DNA of 6,721 nt from Alphaproteobacteria bacterium (GTDB lineage: Bacteria > Pseudomonadota > Alphaproteobacteria > RS24). The stretch is from assembly GCA_009920875.1 (NCBI GenBank), contig RFZE01000080.1, positions 1 through 6,721 of the forward strand. The letters are read 5' to 3'. Positions 1 to 6,721 of the stretch are shown in pieces (position 1 is the stretch's first letter; every line of letters begins with the position of its first letter). A program made the position numbers and the translations under genes. Under the pieces are notes generated by a model. The model was not told the DNA's origin. It did no database searches and worked only from the letters and a program-made list of their open reading frames with translations.

Positions 1-20
1 AAGTAAAGGTATATTTACTT
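1..20. repeat. AT-rich inverted repeat at window edge
   Basis: Two perfect 7-bp arms, AAGTAAA (1-7) and TTTACTT (14-20), flank the 6-bp centre GGTATA. The repeat touches the edge of the window, so it may be longer than seen. No T-run follows on either visible side, so it is not an obvious terminator. It could be an operator or promoter element of an unseen gene to the left, or chance in AT-rich DNA. Confidence 0.35.
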
Positions 21-157
21 TAAAATGGAAATGGGGTAGGAATATTGGTAAAAAAATAAAATTGTTGCCAATGTATGATTATGATTTGTTGGAGTATCAT
101 TTTTATTCAGCCGCAAGGCGCGAAAGCTGTCAGACATCATCGTCTCCCGTTAAATTT
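1..157. other. AT-rich intergenic stretch, no supported gene
   Basis: This non-coding stretch lies downstream of the pyrC stop codon. I counted 36 G or C in the first 120 bases (30%), far below the neighbouring coding DNA. It holds two AT-rich inverted repeats, one at 1-20 and a weaker one at 45-71 (TTGGTAA / TTGCCAA, pairing only with a G-T wobble). Read on the minus strand, there is a 4-bp ATTG/CAAT stem closing a GCAA loop at 72-61, followed by a T-rich run (60-50). That could be a very weak terminator for the pyrC unit, but the stem is too short to call. Short frames opening here run antisense into pyrC and look like chance. Confidence 0.6.
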
Positions 158-1483
158 TCAAATGTCAAAAAGGCAAGGTTGCCCGGTGGCAGGCGCAGTC
201 AATTCGCCCTGCCACATAACGCGGGTGCCGCGCACCATAGTGCCGACCGGCCAGCCGCGAATGGTGCGACCGGTAAAAGGCGACCAGCCGCAGCGCGCTG
301 CAATCCAGTCTTCAGTAATGGTCTCGCTGCGCTTTAAATCAACAAAGGTCAAATCGGCATGATTGCCGATTTCAATCGCGCCTTTCTCTTTCAAGCCGAA
401 AAGTTTTTGTGCATTGAGGCTGGTCAGCGTGACCAATTTCTCAAGCGATAATTTACCTTCCGCCATATGGTCGAGCATGAGCGGCAGCAAGGTTTGCACA
501 CCCGGCATACCGGCCGGTGAATGCGGATAGGGTTCGGCTTTTTCTTCGCGCGTATGCGGCGCATGGTCGGAGCCGATAACATCGACAATGCCCTGCTCCA
601 GCGCCTTCCAAAGCGCGGCGCGATGGCGCGCCTCGCGAATGGGCGGGTTCATTTGCGCAAAGGTGCCGATCTCTTCATAAGCTTCAGGCGCGGCCAAAGT
701 TAAATGTTGCGGCGTCACTTCCACCGACACAATGTCGCGATTGGCGGCCAGCATTTGCATTTCTTCTTCTGTCGTCACATGCAGCACATGAATATGCTGA
801 TTGGCTTCGCGCGCCAGCTTAATCAAACGACGGGTCGAGGAAATCGCCGCTTCTTCATCGCGCCAAACCGGATGCGTCAGCACATTGCCGGTTTCAGCCA
901 GCGGGCGGCGCTCGCGCAGGCGATATTCATCTTCGCTGTGAAACGCGGCGCGGCGGTTAATATGTTTTAAAATATCACCGACGCCATCATCATCGGGCAC
1001 CAGCAAATTGCCGGTCGATGAGCCCATAAAGACTTTGACCCCGCAAATGCCTTCCATGCGCTCAAGTTCGGGCAATTGAGCCGCATTTTCATGCGTGCCG
1101 CCGACATAAAAAGCGAAATCGCAATGCATGCGATTGCGCCCGCGCGCAACCTTATCTTCAATTGCTTCCTTATTGGTGGTCGGCGGTTTGGTATTGGGCA
1201 TTTCAAACACCGCCGTCACCCCGCCCATCACGGCAGCCAATGAGCCCGATTGCAAATTTTCTTTATGCTCAAGGCCGGGTTCGCGAAAATGCACTTGCGT
1301 ATCAATGACGCCTGGCAGCACGGTGAGGCCCGAGACATCAAGACGCTCATCGGCCTCGGCATCAGCCAAATCGCCAATCGCCGCAAAGCGCTCATCTTTA
1401 ATGGCGATATCGCCTTCCTGCGCGCCTTGCGGGCCGGCAATGGTGCCGCCGGAAATAATCAGGTCATATTTTTCTGTCGTCAT
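158..1483 (-). CDS. pyrC: Dihydroorotase (class I type, amidohydrolase superfamily)
   Basis: This enzyme interconverts N-carbamoyl-aspartate and dihydroorotate, the third step of pyrimidine synthesis in the cytoplasm. The 441-residue length fits the long class I/allantoinase-like group. Visible motifs: QVHFREPG at residues 63-70, EMPNT at 94-98, GVKVFMGSSTG at 148-158 with K150 as the likely carboxylated metal-bridging lysine, AAFHSED with H182, HVLH with H235, and GSDHAPH at 304-310 with D306. A typical C-terminal beta segment (GTMVRG, WQGEL) closes the protein. The usual HxH metal motif reads Gln-Val-His here; I recall the same change in rhizobial and Brucella homologues. I chose the ATG at 1483; a TTG at 1504 overlaps the stop of the upstream glycosyltransferase gene and would add 7 residues. 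The gap to that gene is 17 bp, so the two are probably cotranscribed. A related hydantoinase- or allantoinase-type activity is a less likely alternative. Confidence 0.9.
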   Translation of the reverse strand: MTTEKYDLIISGGTIAGPQGAQEGDIAIKDERFAAIGDLADAEADERLDVSGLTVLPGVIDTQVHFREPGLEHKENLQSGSLAAVMGGVTAVFEMPNTKPPTTNKEAIEDKVARGRNRMHCDFAFYVGGTHENAAQLPELERMEGICGVKVFMGSSTGNLLVPDDDGVGDILKHINRRAAFHSEDEYRLRERRPLAETGNVLTHPVWRDEEAAISSTRRLIKLAREANQHIHVLHVTTEEEMQMLAANRDIVSVEVTPQHLTLAAPEAYEEIGTFAQMNPPIREARHRAALWKALEQGIVDVIGSDHAPHTREEKAEPYPHSPAGMPGVQTLLPLMLDHMAEGKLSLEKLVTLTSLNAQKLFGLKEKGAIEIGNHADLTFVDLKRSETITEDWIAARCGWSPFTGRTIRGWPVGTMVRGTRVMWQGELTAPATGQPCLFDI

Positions 1484-1500
1484 CAATCTACTCGCTTTTT

Positions 1501-2415
1501 TCAACTCATAGCAGAACCGTCGCCTTCTGTCTTTTGTTTTGCACCCGCCTGTGCCGCACTTTCAACAGGCGGTAAATGGCGCTCGGCATAGCGCGCCACC
1601 TCAACCGCATCTTGTCCGACATAGAGCCCATAGGGGCGTCCTTCATCTGCCGTATCTTCTCTATCAAGGCGCAGAACCAACGCTACACCAAGGCCGGCGG
1701 CCATGCGCATGGCCAGTCGGTCCGTGCCGATGACCAGCCGCGCGCGGCGCAACAGGCCGCCGGTTTTGGCATAAGACAAATCGTCAAAGCGGCTGATTTG
1801 CCCGGGCGGTATTTTTTCCATCAAACTATCGGCCAAGGCGCAGCCGCGATTGGCCAAAACAACAATATGCGCTTGTTTCAAGGCCGGCACACTATCGGCC
1901 AAACGCCAAATCAACTCGGCATAATGCCGCCAATCCCAAACGGCGCGCCCGTTTTCAGACAAAGCCAGCACAATCAAAGGCGCGTCGGGCGCCAGCGTTT
2001 CCGGCAGGGCCAGATGCACTTTATCAGCTGTCCAAATATGCGGCGGGCGCAGCTTGCCGGTCGCAAAAAGGGCCGGCAGCGCATAGCTACCGGCGGCGAA
2101 ACGATAATGATGGCGGTGGCGCGCCCATAAAAGAAATGGCAGGCGCGTCGCGGTCAATGAAATGACGCGATGCCAATTATGCCCCATTGCTTCGCCGAGC
2201 AATCGCATTGTCGGCATTTTGCCGCTCAGTTGACGATGCGTGATAAAGCGTAATTGCGCCGGTGCATCGGCAAAAAACGGCACGAAATCCTCATGCATGA
2301 CCAAATGCACCGGACGCGCCGGTTCAAAGGCCAATAATTCAGCCAGCACGCCGGTGGCGGTAAATGCATCAAGCCGATCGGGCGGCAGAATGATAAGATT
2401 GCTGCGCGGTGCCAT
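1501..2415 (-). CDS. Glycosyltransferase family 9-like protein (heptosyltransferase-related)
   Basis: This is probably a cytoplasmic or membrane-associated GT-B fold glycosyltransferase related to the ADP-heptose:LPS heptosyltransferases, which build lipopolysaccharide core or other surface sugars. It has 304 residues, somewhat short for the family. The N-terminal half has alternating strands and helices but lacks a clean family glycine/nucleotide loop, reading ILPPDRLDAFTATG at residues 9-22. The second half is more family-like: LIVLALSENGRAVWDWRHYAEL from 147, and ARLVIGTDRLAMRMAAGLGV at 225-244, matching the family's 'G-D-T/R-x-x-x-H-x-A-A-x-G' donor-site segment with D232, but with Met or Arg where a His is common. 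The last 25 residues are Ala/Lys/Glu/Gly-rich and probably disordered. There is no signal peptide or membrane helix. The ATG at 2415 has no Shine-Dalgarno but sits 7 bp after a consensus -10 box. Donor and acceptor cannot be named from the sequence. The family call is moderate because the motifs are degenerate. Confidence 0.6.
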   Translation of the reverse strand: MAPRSNLIILPPDRLDAFTATGVLAELLAFEPARPVHLVMHEDFVPFFADAPAQLRFITHRQLSGKMPTMRLLGEAMGHNWHRVISLTATRLPFLLWARHRHHYRFAAGSYALPALFATGKLRPPHIWTADKVHLALPETLAPDAPLIVLALSENGRAVWDWRHYAELIWRLADSVPALKQAHIVVLANRGCALADSLMEKIPPGQISRFDDLSYAKTGGLLRRARLVIGTDRLAMRMAAGLGVALVLRLDREDTADEGRPYGLYVGQDAVEVARYAERHLPPVESAAQAGAKQKTEGDGSAMS

Positions 2416-2452
2416 TGTTTAAATTATAAGGCCAGCGGCGCCGATAAGCCAG
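2416..2452 (-). promoter_or_regulatory. Candidate promoter of the glycosyltransferase-pyrC unit
   Basis: Read on the minus strand, a perfect TATAAT lies at 2428-2423, only 7 bp before the ATG at 2415. Transcription would then start at or within a base or two of the start codon, giving a leaderless message; this agrees with the lack of a Shine-Dalgarno. The possible -35 box, CTGGCT at 2452-2447 with an 18-bp spacer, matches TTGACA at only 3 of 6 positions. The whole element lies in the 85-bp gap shared with the divergent ygfZ gene, for which I could not make a convincing promoter. Confidence 0.45.
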
Positions 2453-2500
2453 TCGCCCTTTGGGCTTGAAATTTTCGTCATTCAGGCGCACATCTTGCAA

Positions 2501-3322
2501 ATGAGCATTTTTCACACTCCGCTGACTGACCGAACCATATTGCGCATTGCCGGCGATGACCGCATTGATTTTATGCAAAATCTGGTGACGCAAGATGTTG
2601 CGCGACTACAAAGCGGGGCATGCGTGATGGCTGCTTTACTGACCCCACAAGGCAAGCTGCTCTATGATTTTCTGATTTTTGTCGAGGACGAAGCGCTGCT
2701 GATTGATTGCGAAGCGGCTGAGGCCGATGCGCTGGCAAAAAAATTATCGCTGTATAAATTGCGCGCCGATGTGACGATTGAGGCGACCGATTTGAACGTC
2801 CATGCGCTGTGGCAAGAAGACGGCCTGCCCTGTCCGCCTATGGCCGGGTTTTACGAAGACCCGCGCAGCGACGGCTTGGGCTTGCGCGGGTTTTTCAGCG
2901 CATCGCCCGACATCGCCCTGCCCGAGAGAAGCGCTGATGATTGGCACGCCAATCGCATGCGATGCGGCGTCCCGCAAGGGGCAATGGAAATGCCGCCGGG
3001 CAGTGTTTTCCCCCTCGAATACGGGTTTGCCGATATGCAGGCCATTGATTTTCAAAAAGGCTGTTTTGTCGGCCAAGAAGTAACCTCGCGCACCCATCGC
3101 AAAGGCAGTTTGCGCAAAAAGCTTTACCCGATTGTTCTGTCGCAAGCGGTCGGGGCAAGCGGCGACAAGCTGATGACAGGCAATGGCAACGCCCAGCGCG
3201 TCGGCGGCGAATTGGTAGCGCGCCATGAGATGCTCGGCCTCGCACTTATCCGCGAAGATGCAAAAACCGAAAAGCTGACGCTGAATGACACCGACATCGC
3301 CATTCAAAGTGCCGTTTCGTAA
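2501..3322 (+). CDS. ygfZ: YgfZ/GcvT-type folate-binding Fe-S cluster maintenance protein
   Basis: This is a homologue of YgfZ (Iba57 in mitochondria), a tetrahydrofolate-binding protein needed for assembly or repair of certain iron-sulfur enzymes. It is related in fold to the glycine-cleavage T protein. The 273 residues begin with the family-typical segment in which a strand (ILRIAGDDRIDFMQNLVTQDV, from residue 13) precedes the folate-binding barrel, then ALLTPQGKLLYDFLIF at 45-60. The diagnostic signature KGCFVGQE is at 186-193 with the conserved Cys188, preceded by PLEYGF. I chose the ATG at 2501; an in-frame TTG two codons upstream (2495) is possible. No strong ribosome site is visible. 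It stands alone on this strand, divergent from the glycosyltransferase-pyrC pair. The nearby [4Fe-4S] enzyme gene nadA encodes a possible client, but that link is inference only. Confidence 0.92.
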   Translation: MSIFHTPLTDRTILRIAGDDRIDFMQNLVTQDVARLQSGACVMAALLTPQGKLLYDFLIFVEDEALLIDCEAAEADALAKKLSLYKLRADVTIEATDLNVHALWQEDGLPCPPMAGFYEDPRSDGLGLRGFFSASPDIALPERSADDWHANRMRCGVPQGAMEMPPGSVFPLEYGFADMQAIDFQKGCFVGQEVTSRTHRKGSLRKKLYPIVLSQAVGASGDKLMTGNGNAQRVGGELVARHEMLGLALIREDAKTEKLTLNDTDIAIQSAVS

Positions 3323-3327
3323 CAAAA

Positions 3328-3344
3328 TGTCACTCAATGTGACG
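3328..3344. repeat. Small inverted repeat in the ygfZ-ketoacyl synthase gap
   Basis: Perfect 5-bp arms GTCAC (3329-3333) and GTGAC (3339-3343) flank TCAAT, and a T-G wobble at the outer ends (3328 and 3344) could extend the stem in RNA. It begins 6 bp after the ygfZ stop and about 75 bp before the next start. No T-run follows, so a simple terminator is unlikely. The shape also resembles a small dimeric regulator site. The stem is short enough to be chance. Confidence 0.25.
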
Positions 3345-3405
3345 GCAAAACCATGCCCTAACTGTCGCCTTGCGCCCGCAATATGCTAGTTTACTGTCAG
3401 ATTGT

Positions 3406-3411
3406 GGAGGG
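3406..3411 (+). promoter_or_regulatory. Strong Shine-Dalgarno that sets the ketoacyl synthase start
   Basis: GGAGGG ends 6 bases before the ATG at 3418 and is the best ribosome-binding site in the window. It rules out the in-frame TTG at 3370, which would add 16 residues before the conserved N-terminus and lies upstream of this site. I could not assign a good promoter in the 95-bp gap: a TTGCGC at 3371 paired with TACTGT at 3393 (16-bp spacer) is weak. Confidence 0.8.
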
Positions 3412-3417
3412 TTTCAG

Positions 3418-4542
3418 ATGAACCAAGTTATTTTGACCGGCACCGGTTTGTTCACGCCGGCGGAATCAATCAGCAATGAAGAGCTCGTCGAGAGTTTCAA
3501 TAACTATGTCGAGAAATTCAACAGTGAAAACGCCGCCGCCATTGAGGCCGGTGAGATGGAAGCGCTGGCTCCGTCCAGTGTCGCATTTATCGAAAAAGCC
3601 TCAGGCATTAAAAGCCGCTATGTCATGGATAAAAAGGGCGTGCTGGATACCGATATTATGTGCCCGCGCATTCCCGAACGCGGCAATGATGAGCCTTCGC
3701 TTTTGGCCGAAATGGGCGTTAATGCCGCCAAGCAAGCGCTGGAAGAAGCGCAATTGGACGCCAATGATATTGATGCCGTGCTGGTCGCTTGCGCCAATCT
3801 GCAGCGCGCCTATCCCGCCATTTCCATCGAGATACAAGATTTGCTGGGCATTGACGGTTTTGCCTTTGATATGAATGTCGCTTGCTCATCAGCCACTTTC
3901 GGCATTCAAACCGGCTATGACATGATCCGCTCGGGCAGCGCCAAGCGGGTGATGATGCTGAACACGGAAGTCTGTTCAGGCCATCTCAATTTCCGCGACC
4001 GCGACAGCCATTTTATTTTCGGCGATGTCGCGACAGCGGTGATTTTGGAAGATGCGGAACTGGCCAAAAACAAACAGGGCTTTGAGATTGTCGATACGCG
4101 CTTGGTGACCAAATTCTCAAACAATATTCGTAATAATTTCGGCTTCCTCAACCGCACTGCGCCTGAAAACCGCGATGATGATGACAAGCTTTTCATTCAA
4201 GAAGGCCGCAAAGTGTTCCGCGAAGTGTCGCCTATGGTGGCGCAGCTTATCACCGACCATTTGGCCGATAATAATCTGCAAGCCTCGGGCTTGCGGCGCA
4301 TGTGGTTGCACCAGGCCAATCGCAATATGAATGATTTTATCGCCAAAAAAGTATTGGGCTATGACCCGACCGAAGATGACCAGCCGACCGTATTGGATGA
4401 ATATGCCAATACCAGTTCAGCCGGTTCAATCATTGCCTTTCACAAACATAAGGATGATTTCAAGGCCGGTGAAATGGGCGTGATTTGCAGTTTTGGCGCC
4501 GGTTATTCAGCCGGCAGCGTTATTGTGCGCCGCGCCGGATAA
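3418..4542 (+). CDS. Beta-ketoacyl-ACP synthase III-like (long FabH family)
   Basis: This is a thiolase-fold condensing enzyme that would join an acyl-CoA primer to malonyl-ACP to start or re-enter fatty-acid synthesis. The Cys-His-Asn triad is complete: Cys156 in NVACSSATFG, His298 in WLHQANRN, Asn331 in YANTSSAGS. The C-terminal SFGAGYSAG loop (358-366) is also present. At 374 residues it is about 50 longer than housekeeping FabH. The extra length includes an acidic segment around residues 30-60 (VEKFNSENAAAIEAGEMEAL), followed by the family IEKASGIKSRYV. It resembles the Pseudomonas PA3286 type, which is reported to use medium-chain acyl-CoA (octanoyl-CoA) primers; that substrate is inference here. 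The start is fixed by the GGAGGG site. The usual fabH neighbour plsX is absent, and the NAD regulator gene follows after 9 bp, so the pair is probably cotranscribed. Confidence 0.9.
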   Translation: MNQVILTGTGLFTPAESISNEELVESFNNYVEKFNSENAAAIEAGEMEALAPSSVAFIEKASGIKSRYVMDKKGVLDTDIMCPRIPERGNDEPSLLAEMGVNAAKQALEEAQLDANDIDAVLVACANLQRAYPAISIEIQDLLGIDGFAFDMNVACSSATFGIQTGYDMIRSGSAKRVMMLNTEVCSGHLNFRDRDSHFIFGDVATAVILEDAELAKNKQGFEIVDTRLVTKFSNNIRNNFGFLNRTAPENRDDDDKLFIQEGRKVFREVSPMVAQLITDHLADNNLQASGLRRMWLHQANRNMNDFIAKKVLGYDPTEDDQPTVLDEYANTSSAGSIIAFHKHKDDFKAGEMGVICSFGAGYSAGSVIVRRAG

Positions 4543-4551
4543 GCCTACCCT

Positions 4552-5502
4552 ATGCCGATGAGTGACAGCGGCAATACGGATATTTTAATCGACATCAGCA
4601 CCGCCATTTTGCGCGCCCATGAGGGTGAGTTGCAATTTCGCGCATTGGAAGATGCTGGCGAAAGCGCCAAGCGTTTGCCGTTTGGCCCGTTTATGCCCCA
4701 CCGCCACCGCACCATGGAAATCAGCCTGCGCCAATGGGTGCGCGAACAAGTGGGGGTTGATTTGGCGCATGTTGAGCAGCTTTACACATTTGCCGATCAG
4801 GGCCGCTATCGGAGCGGTGAAAGCGATGAGCGTCATGTCGTATCGGTCGGCTATTTGGCACTGGCGCGCGCCGAAGATGCGGGCGGTGGCGCGTGGGACA
4901 ATCTCTACCGTCATTTCCCGTGGGAGGATTGGCGCACCGGGCGGCCCGATGTGCTCGATGCCGTGATATTACCGGCGCTCGATAATTGGCTGGGGCGGCA
5001 TGACCATGCCGCTGAACGTGTGCGGCTGGCCTTTGGCCGCAATGAAGCACAATGGGATGAGGAGTTTGTGCTGGAGCGCTATGAATTGCTTTATCAGGCC
5101 GGTCTTATTGAAGAGGCAGTGCGCGACGGGCGCATCACATCGCCGCCGCAAGAGGCATTGGGTGCGCCCATGCAGCTTGACCATCGGCGCATTTTGGCCA
5201 CCGCTTTGGGGCGCTTGCGCGGCAAACTGAAATATCGCCCGGTGCTGTTTGACCTGATGCCTGACCGCTTTACCTTGCGAGCGCTGCAAGAAACCACCGA
5301 ATTGGTTATCGGCACATCGCTGCATAAGCAGAATTTTCGCCGCCTTGTGGAAAAGTCGGGCTTTGTTGAAGCGACCGGCGAAACCAGCCGCACGCGCGGC
5401 CGTCCGGCTGAATTATTCCGCTTCCGGCATGGCAATCGCGCCGACCGACCGCTGGCCGGATTGCGGGTCTCGGGCGGGCGTAAAACCGGCCGCACTTCTT
5501 AG
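4552..5502 (+). CDS. nadQ: NadQ/NrtR-type transcriptional regulator of NAD synthesis (degenerate Nudix + winged helix)
   Basis: This is a predicted DNA-binding regulator that senses a nucleotide or NAD-related ligand and controls NAD synthesis genes. The N-terminal half (about residues 8-150) is a Nudix-like domain. It holds LPFGPFMPHRHRTMEISLRQ (42-61) and WVREQVGVDLAHVEQLYTFAD, where the Nudix box should be. The catalytic RExxEE pattern is missing, so it probably binds rather than hydrolyses its ligand. The C-terminal half carries a winged helix-turn-helix at about 228-292 (RPVLFDLMPDRFTLRALQE, LHKQNFRRLVEKSGFVEATGE, RGRPAELFRF). A basic, Gly/Arg-rich tail follows at 293-316. I recall this family (COG4111) as NadQ, linked by comparative genomics to nadABC in alphaproteobacteria. 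nadA lies directly downstream behind a palindrome suited to it. Two ATGs, at 4552 and 4558, are possible starts. No good ribosome site is visible, so translation may depend on the ketoacyl synthase gene 9 bp upstream. Confidence 0.85.
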   Translation: MPMSDSGNTDILIDISTAILRAHEGELQFRALEDAGESAKRLPFGPFMPHRHRTMEISLRQWVREQVGVDLAHVEQLYTFADQGRYRSGESDERHVVSVGYLALARAEDAGGGAWDNLYRHFPWEDWRTGRPDVLDAVILPALDNWLGRHDHAAERVRLAFGRNEAQWDEEFVLERYELLYQAGLIEEAVRDGRITSPPQEALGAPMQLDHRRILATALGRLRGKLKYRPVLFDLMPDRFTLRALQETTELVIGTSLHKQNFRRLVEKSGFVEATGETSRTRGRPAELFRFRHGNRADRPLAGLRVSGGRKTGRTS

Positions 5503-5560
5503 GCGCGTCTGCCGCACCCATTTGCACTTGCTTTTCAGCCCCGCTCACCCATACTATAAG

Positions 5561-5597
5561 ATAACAATTATGCTCAAAGTGAGTATAAATAAGGGAC
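5561..5597 (+). promoter_or_regulatory. nadA promoter with embedded palindromic operator and RBS
   Basis: A 21-bp palindrome spans 5568-5588: left arm TTATGCTCA (5568-5576), centre AAG, right arm TGAGTATAA (5580-5588), matching at 8 of 9 arm positions. It sits inside a plausible sigma-70 promoter: -35 ATAACA (5561-5566, 4 of 6), 17-bp spacer, and -10 TATAAA (5584-5589, 5 of 6). The right arm therefore overlaps the -10 box, a geometry expected for repression. AAGGGA (5591-5596) follows as Shine-Dalgarno, 5 bases before the ATG at 5602. The adjacent NadQ-type regulator is the obvious candidate to bind here, by inference. An isolated extra GCTCA half-element lies at 5543-5547. Confidence 0.7.
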
Positions 5598-5601
5598 GAC
5601 T

Positions 5602-6678
5602 ATGTTTACTGCCAGTGAAAGCTTGATTGACCACGCCATAACCGCACCGCCGGGACAAAGCGGTGCGCGCATTTTGGAAGAAATGGATATTGCCTATTCC
5701 GACGGTTTGGCGCGCGATATGGCGCCGCTTTATGAACGTGTCAAAAGCGTCATTCCTTCGGTCGAATGGCCGTTTTTTGCGCCCTATATCAAGGCCATTA
5801 ACGAGCTGAAAAAAGAGAAAAATGCCGTCATTTTGGCGCATAATTACCAAACGCCGGAAATTTTTCACTGCATTGCCGATGTCGTTGGCGACAGCTTGCA
5901 ATTGGCGGTCGAAGCGGCCAAAGCCGAGGGCGATATGATTGTCCAATGCGGCGTGCATTTCATGGCCGAAACTTCGAAATTGCTCAATCCTGAAAAAACC
6001 GTGCTCATTCCCGATATGGGGGCCGGTTGTTCGCTGGCAGAATCGATTACCGCGCAAGATGTGCGCGCTTTGCGCGAAGCCTATCCGGGCGTGCCGATTG
6101 TTACCTATGTCAACACATCGGCTGCGGTGAAGGCCGAAAGCGATGTTTGCTGCACCTCCTCCAATGCGGTGAAAATCGTCAATGGCATGGGCAGCGACCG
6201 CGTCTTGTGTATTCCGGATGAATATTTGGCGCAAAATGTCGCCCGCGAAGCCGATGTTGACGTGATTGCCTGGAAAGGCCGCTGCGAAGTGCATGAATTA
6301 TTCACGGCGGAAGAATTGCAGCAATATCGCGAAGATGATCCGGGCCTGAAAATCATCGCACACCCCGAATGCAAACCCGATGTGCTGGACGAAGCCGATT
6401 TTTCCGGCTCGACCTCAGCGATGATAAAATGGGTCACTGACAATCAGCCCGAGCGCGTGATGATGGTGACGGAATGCTCGATGAGCGACAATATTGCGGT
6501 CGAAAATCCAAAAGTAAACTTTGTCCGCCCGTGCAATCTGTGCCCGCATATGAAACAGATTACCCTGCCGAAAGTGCTGGAAGCGATGGTGCTCAACCGC
6601 ACGGAAATTATCGTCGACCCTGAGATTGCCGATAAGGCGCGCGCCGCTGTCGAGCGCATGATTGAACTGAGCAAATAG
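5602..6678 (+). CDS. nadA: Quinolinate synthase A, [4Fe-4S] enzyme
   Basis: NadA condenses iminoaspartate (made by NadB) with dihydroxyacetone phosphate to give quinolinate, the committed de novo NAD precursor, in the cytoplasm. The 358 residues show the family pattern in order: [11 protein letters not shown] (77-87), [24 protein letters not shown] (116-132), [32 protein letters not shown] (from 167), [23 protein letters not shown], and [12 protein letters not shown] (311-322). The three cysteines that carry the [4Fe-4S] cluster are most likely C143, C228 and C314, with C311 forming a CxxC pair with the last. The length is normal, with about 60 residues ahead of the core. The ATG at 5602 follows a good AAGGGA site. 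The gene is probably controlled by the palindrome in its promoter and cotranscribed with the frame that starts 4 bp after its stop. Confidence 0.97.
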   Translation: MFTASESLIDHAITAPPGQSGARILEEMDIAYSDGLARDMAPLYERVKSVIPSVEWPFFAPYIKAINELKKEKNAVILAHNYQTPEIFHCIADVVGDSLQLAVEAAKAEGDMIVQCGVHFMAETSKLLNPEKTVLIPDMGAGCSLAESITAQDVRALREAYPGVPIVTYVNTSAAVKAESDVCCTSSNAVKIVNGMGSDRVLCIPDEYLAQNVAREADVDVIAWKGRCEVHELFTAEELQQYREDDPGLKIIAHPECKPDVLDEADFSGSTSAMIKWVTDNQPERVMMVTECSMSDNIAVENPKVNFVRPCNLCPHMKQITLPKVLEAMVLNRTEIIVDPEIADKARAAVERMIELSK

Positions 6679-6682
6679 GCAT

Positions 6683-6721
6683 ATGATGCACGCCACAAAC
6701 GGCAATATTATTGATGCAGGT
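6683..6721 (+). CDS. 5' end of next gene, probably nadB (L-aspartate oxidase), cut by window
   Basis: An ATG at 6683, followed directly by a second ATG at 6686, opens a frame 4 bp after the nadA stop. It stays open to the window end, giving 13 residues (MMHATNGNIIDAG). That is too short for any motif to show, and the FAD-binding glycine motif expected in L-aspartate oxidase would lie just beyond. The nadB guess rests only on the tight spacing to nadA and the common nadA-nadB-nadC order in alphaproteobacteria. No clear Shine-Dalgarno is seen, which suits coupling to nadA translation. Confidence 0.5.
   Translation, partial: MMHATNGNIIDAG

Overview
The window looks like an ordinary chromosomal stretch from an alphaproteobacterium. 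Three things point there. The dihydroorotase is of the 'QVHFREPG' subtype that I recall from rhizobia and Brucella. The regulator is a degenerate-Nudix plus winged-helix protein of the alphaproteobacterial NadQ/NrtR type. The ketoacyl synthase is the long (about 370 aa) FabH-like form. Coding regions are visibly GC-rich, while the first 120 bases are only 30% G+C (36 of 120 counted). No transposon, phage, CRISPR, tRNA or rRNA gene was seen.

Layout, left to right. (1) Positions 1-157 are AT-rich and hold no gene I can support. (2) On the minus strand, a probable two-gene unit runs from 2415 down to 158: a divergent family-9-like glycosyltransferase, then dihydroorotase (pyrC). (3) An 85-bp divergent gap (2416-2500) separates it from a plus-strand ygfZ-type Fe-S maintenance gene (2501-3322). 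(4) A 95-bp gap with a small inverted repeat leads to a FabH-like ketoacyl-ACP synthase III (3418-4542), followed after 9 bp by the NAD regulator gene (4552-5502). (5) A 99-bp gap carries a clear promoter/operator arrangement in front of quinolinate synthase nadA (5602-6678). A further reading frame, most likely nadB, starts 4 bp after nadA and runs off the window.

The best functional story is local control of de novo NAD synthesis. The regulator gene lies immediately upstream of nadA(B), and a near-perfect 21-bp palindrome fills the nadA promoter spacer and overlaps its -10 box, as expected for a repressor site. The other genes are housekeeping: pyrimidine synthesis, Fe-S enzyme upkeep, lipid synthesis and cell-surface sugar transfer. 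I did not find a convincing undescribed system. The points most worth a second look are the nadA operator, a consensus -10 placed for a possibly leaderless glycosyltransferase mRNA, the His-to-Gln change in the dihydroorotase metal motif, and the pairing of a FabH-like gene with an NAD regulator.
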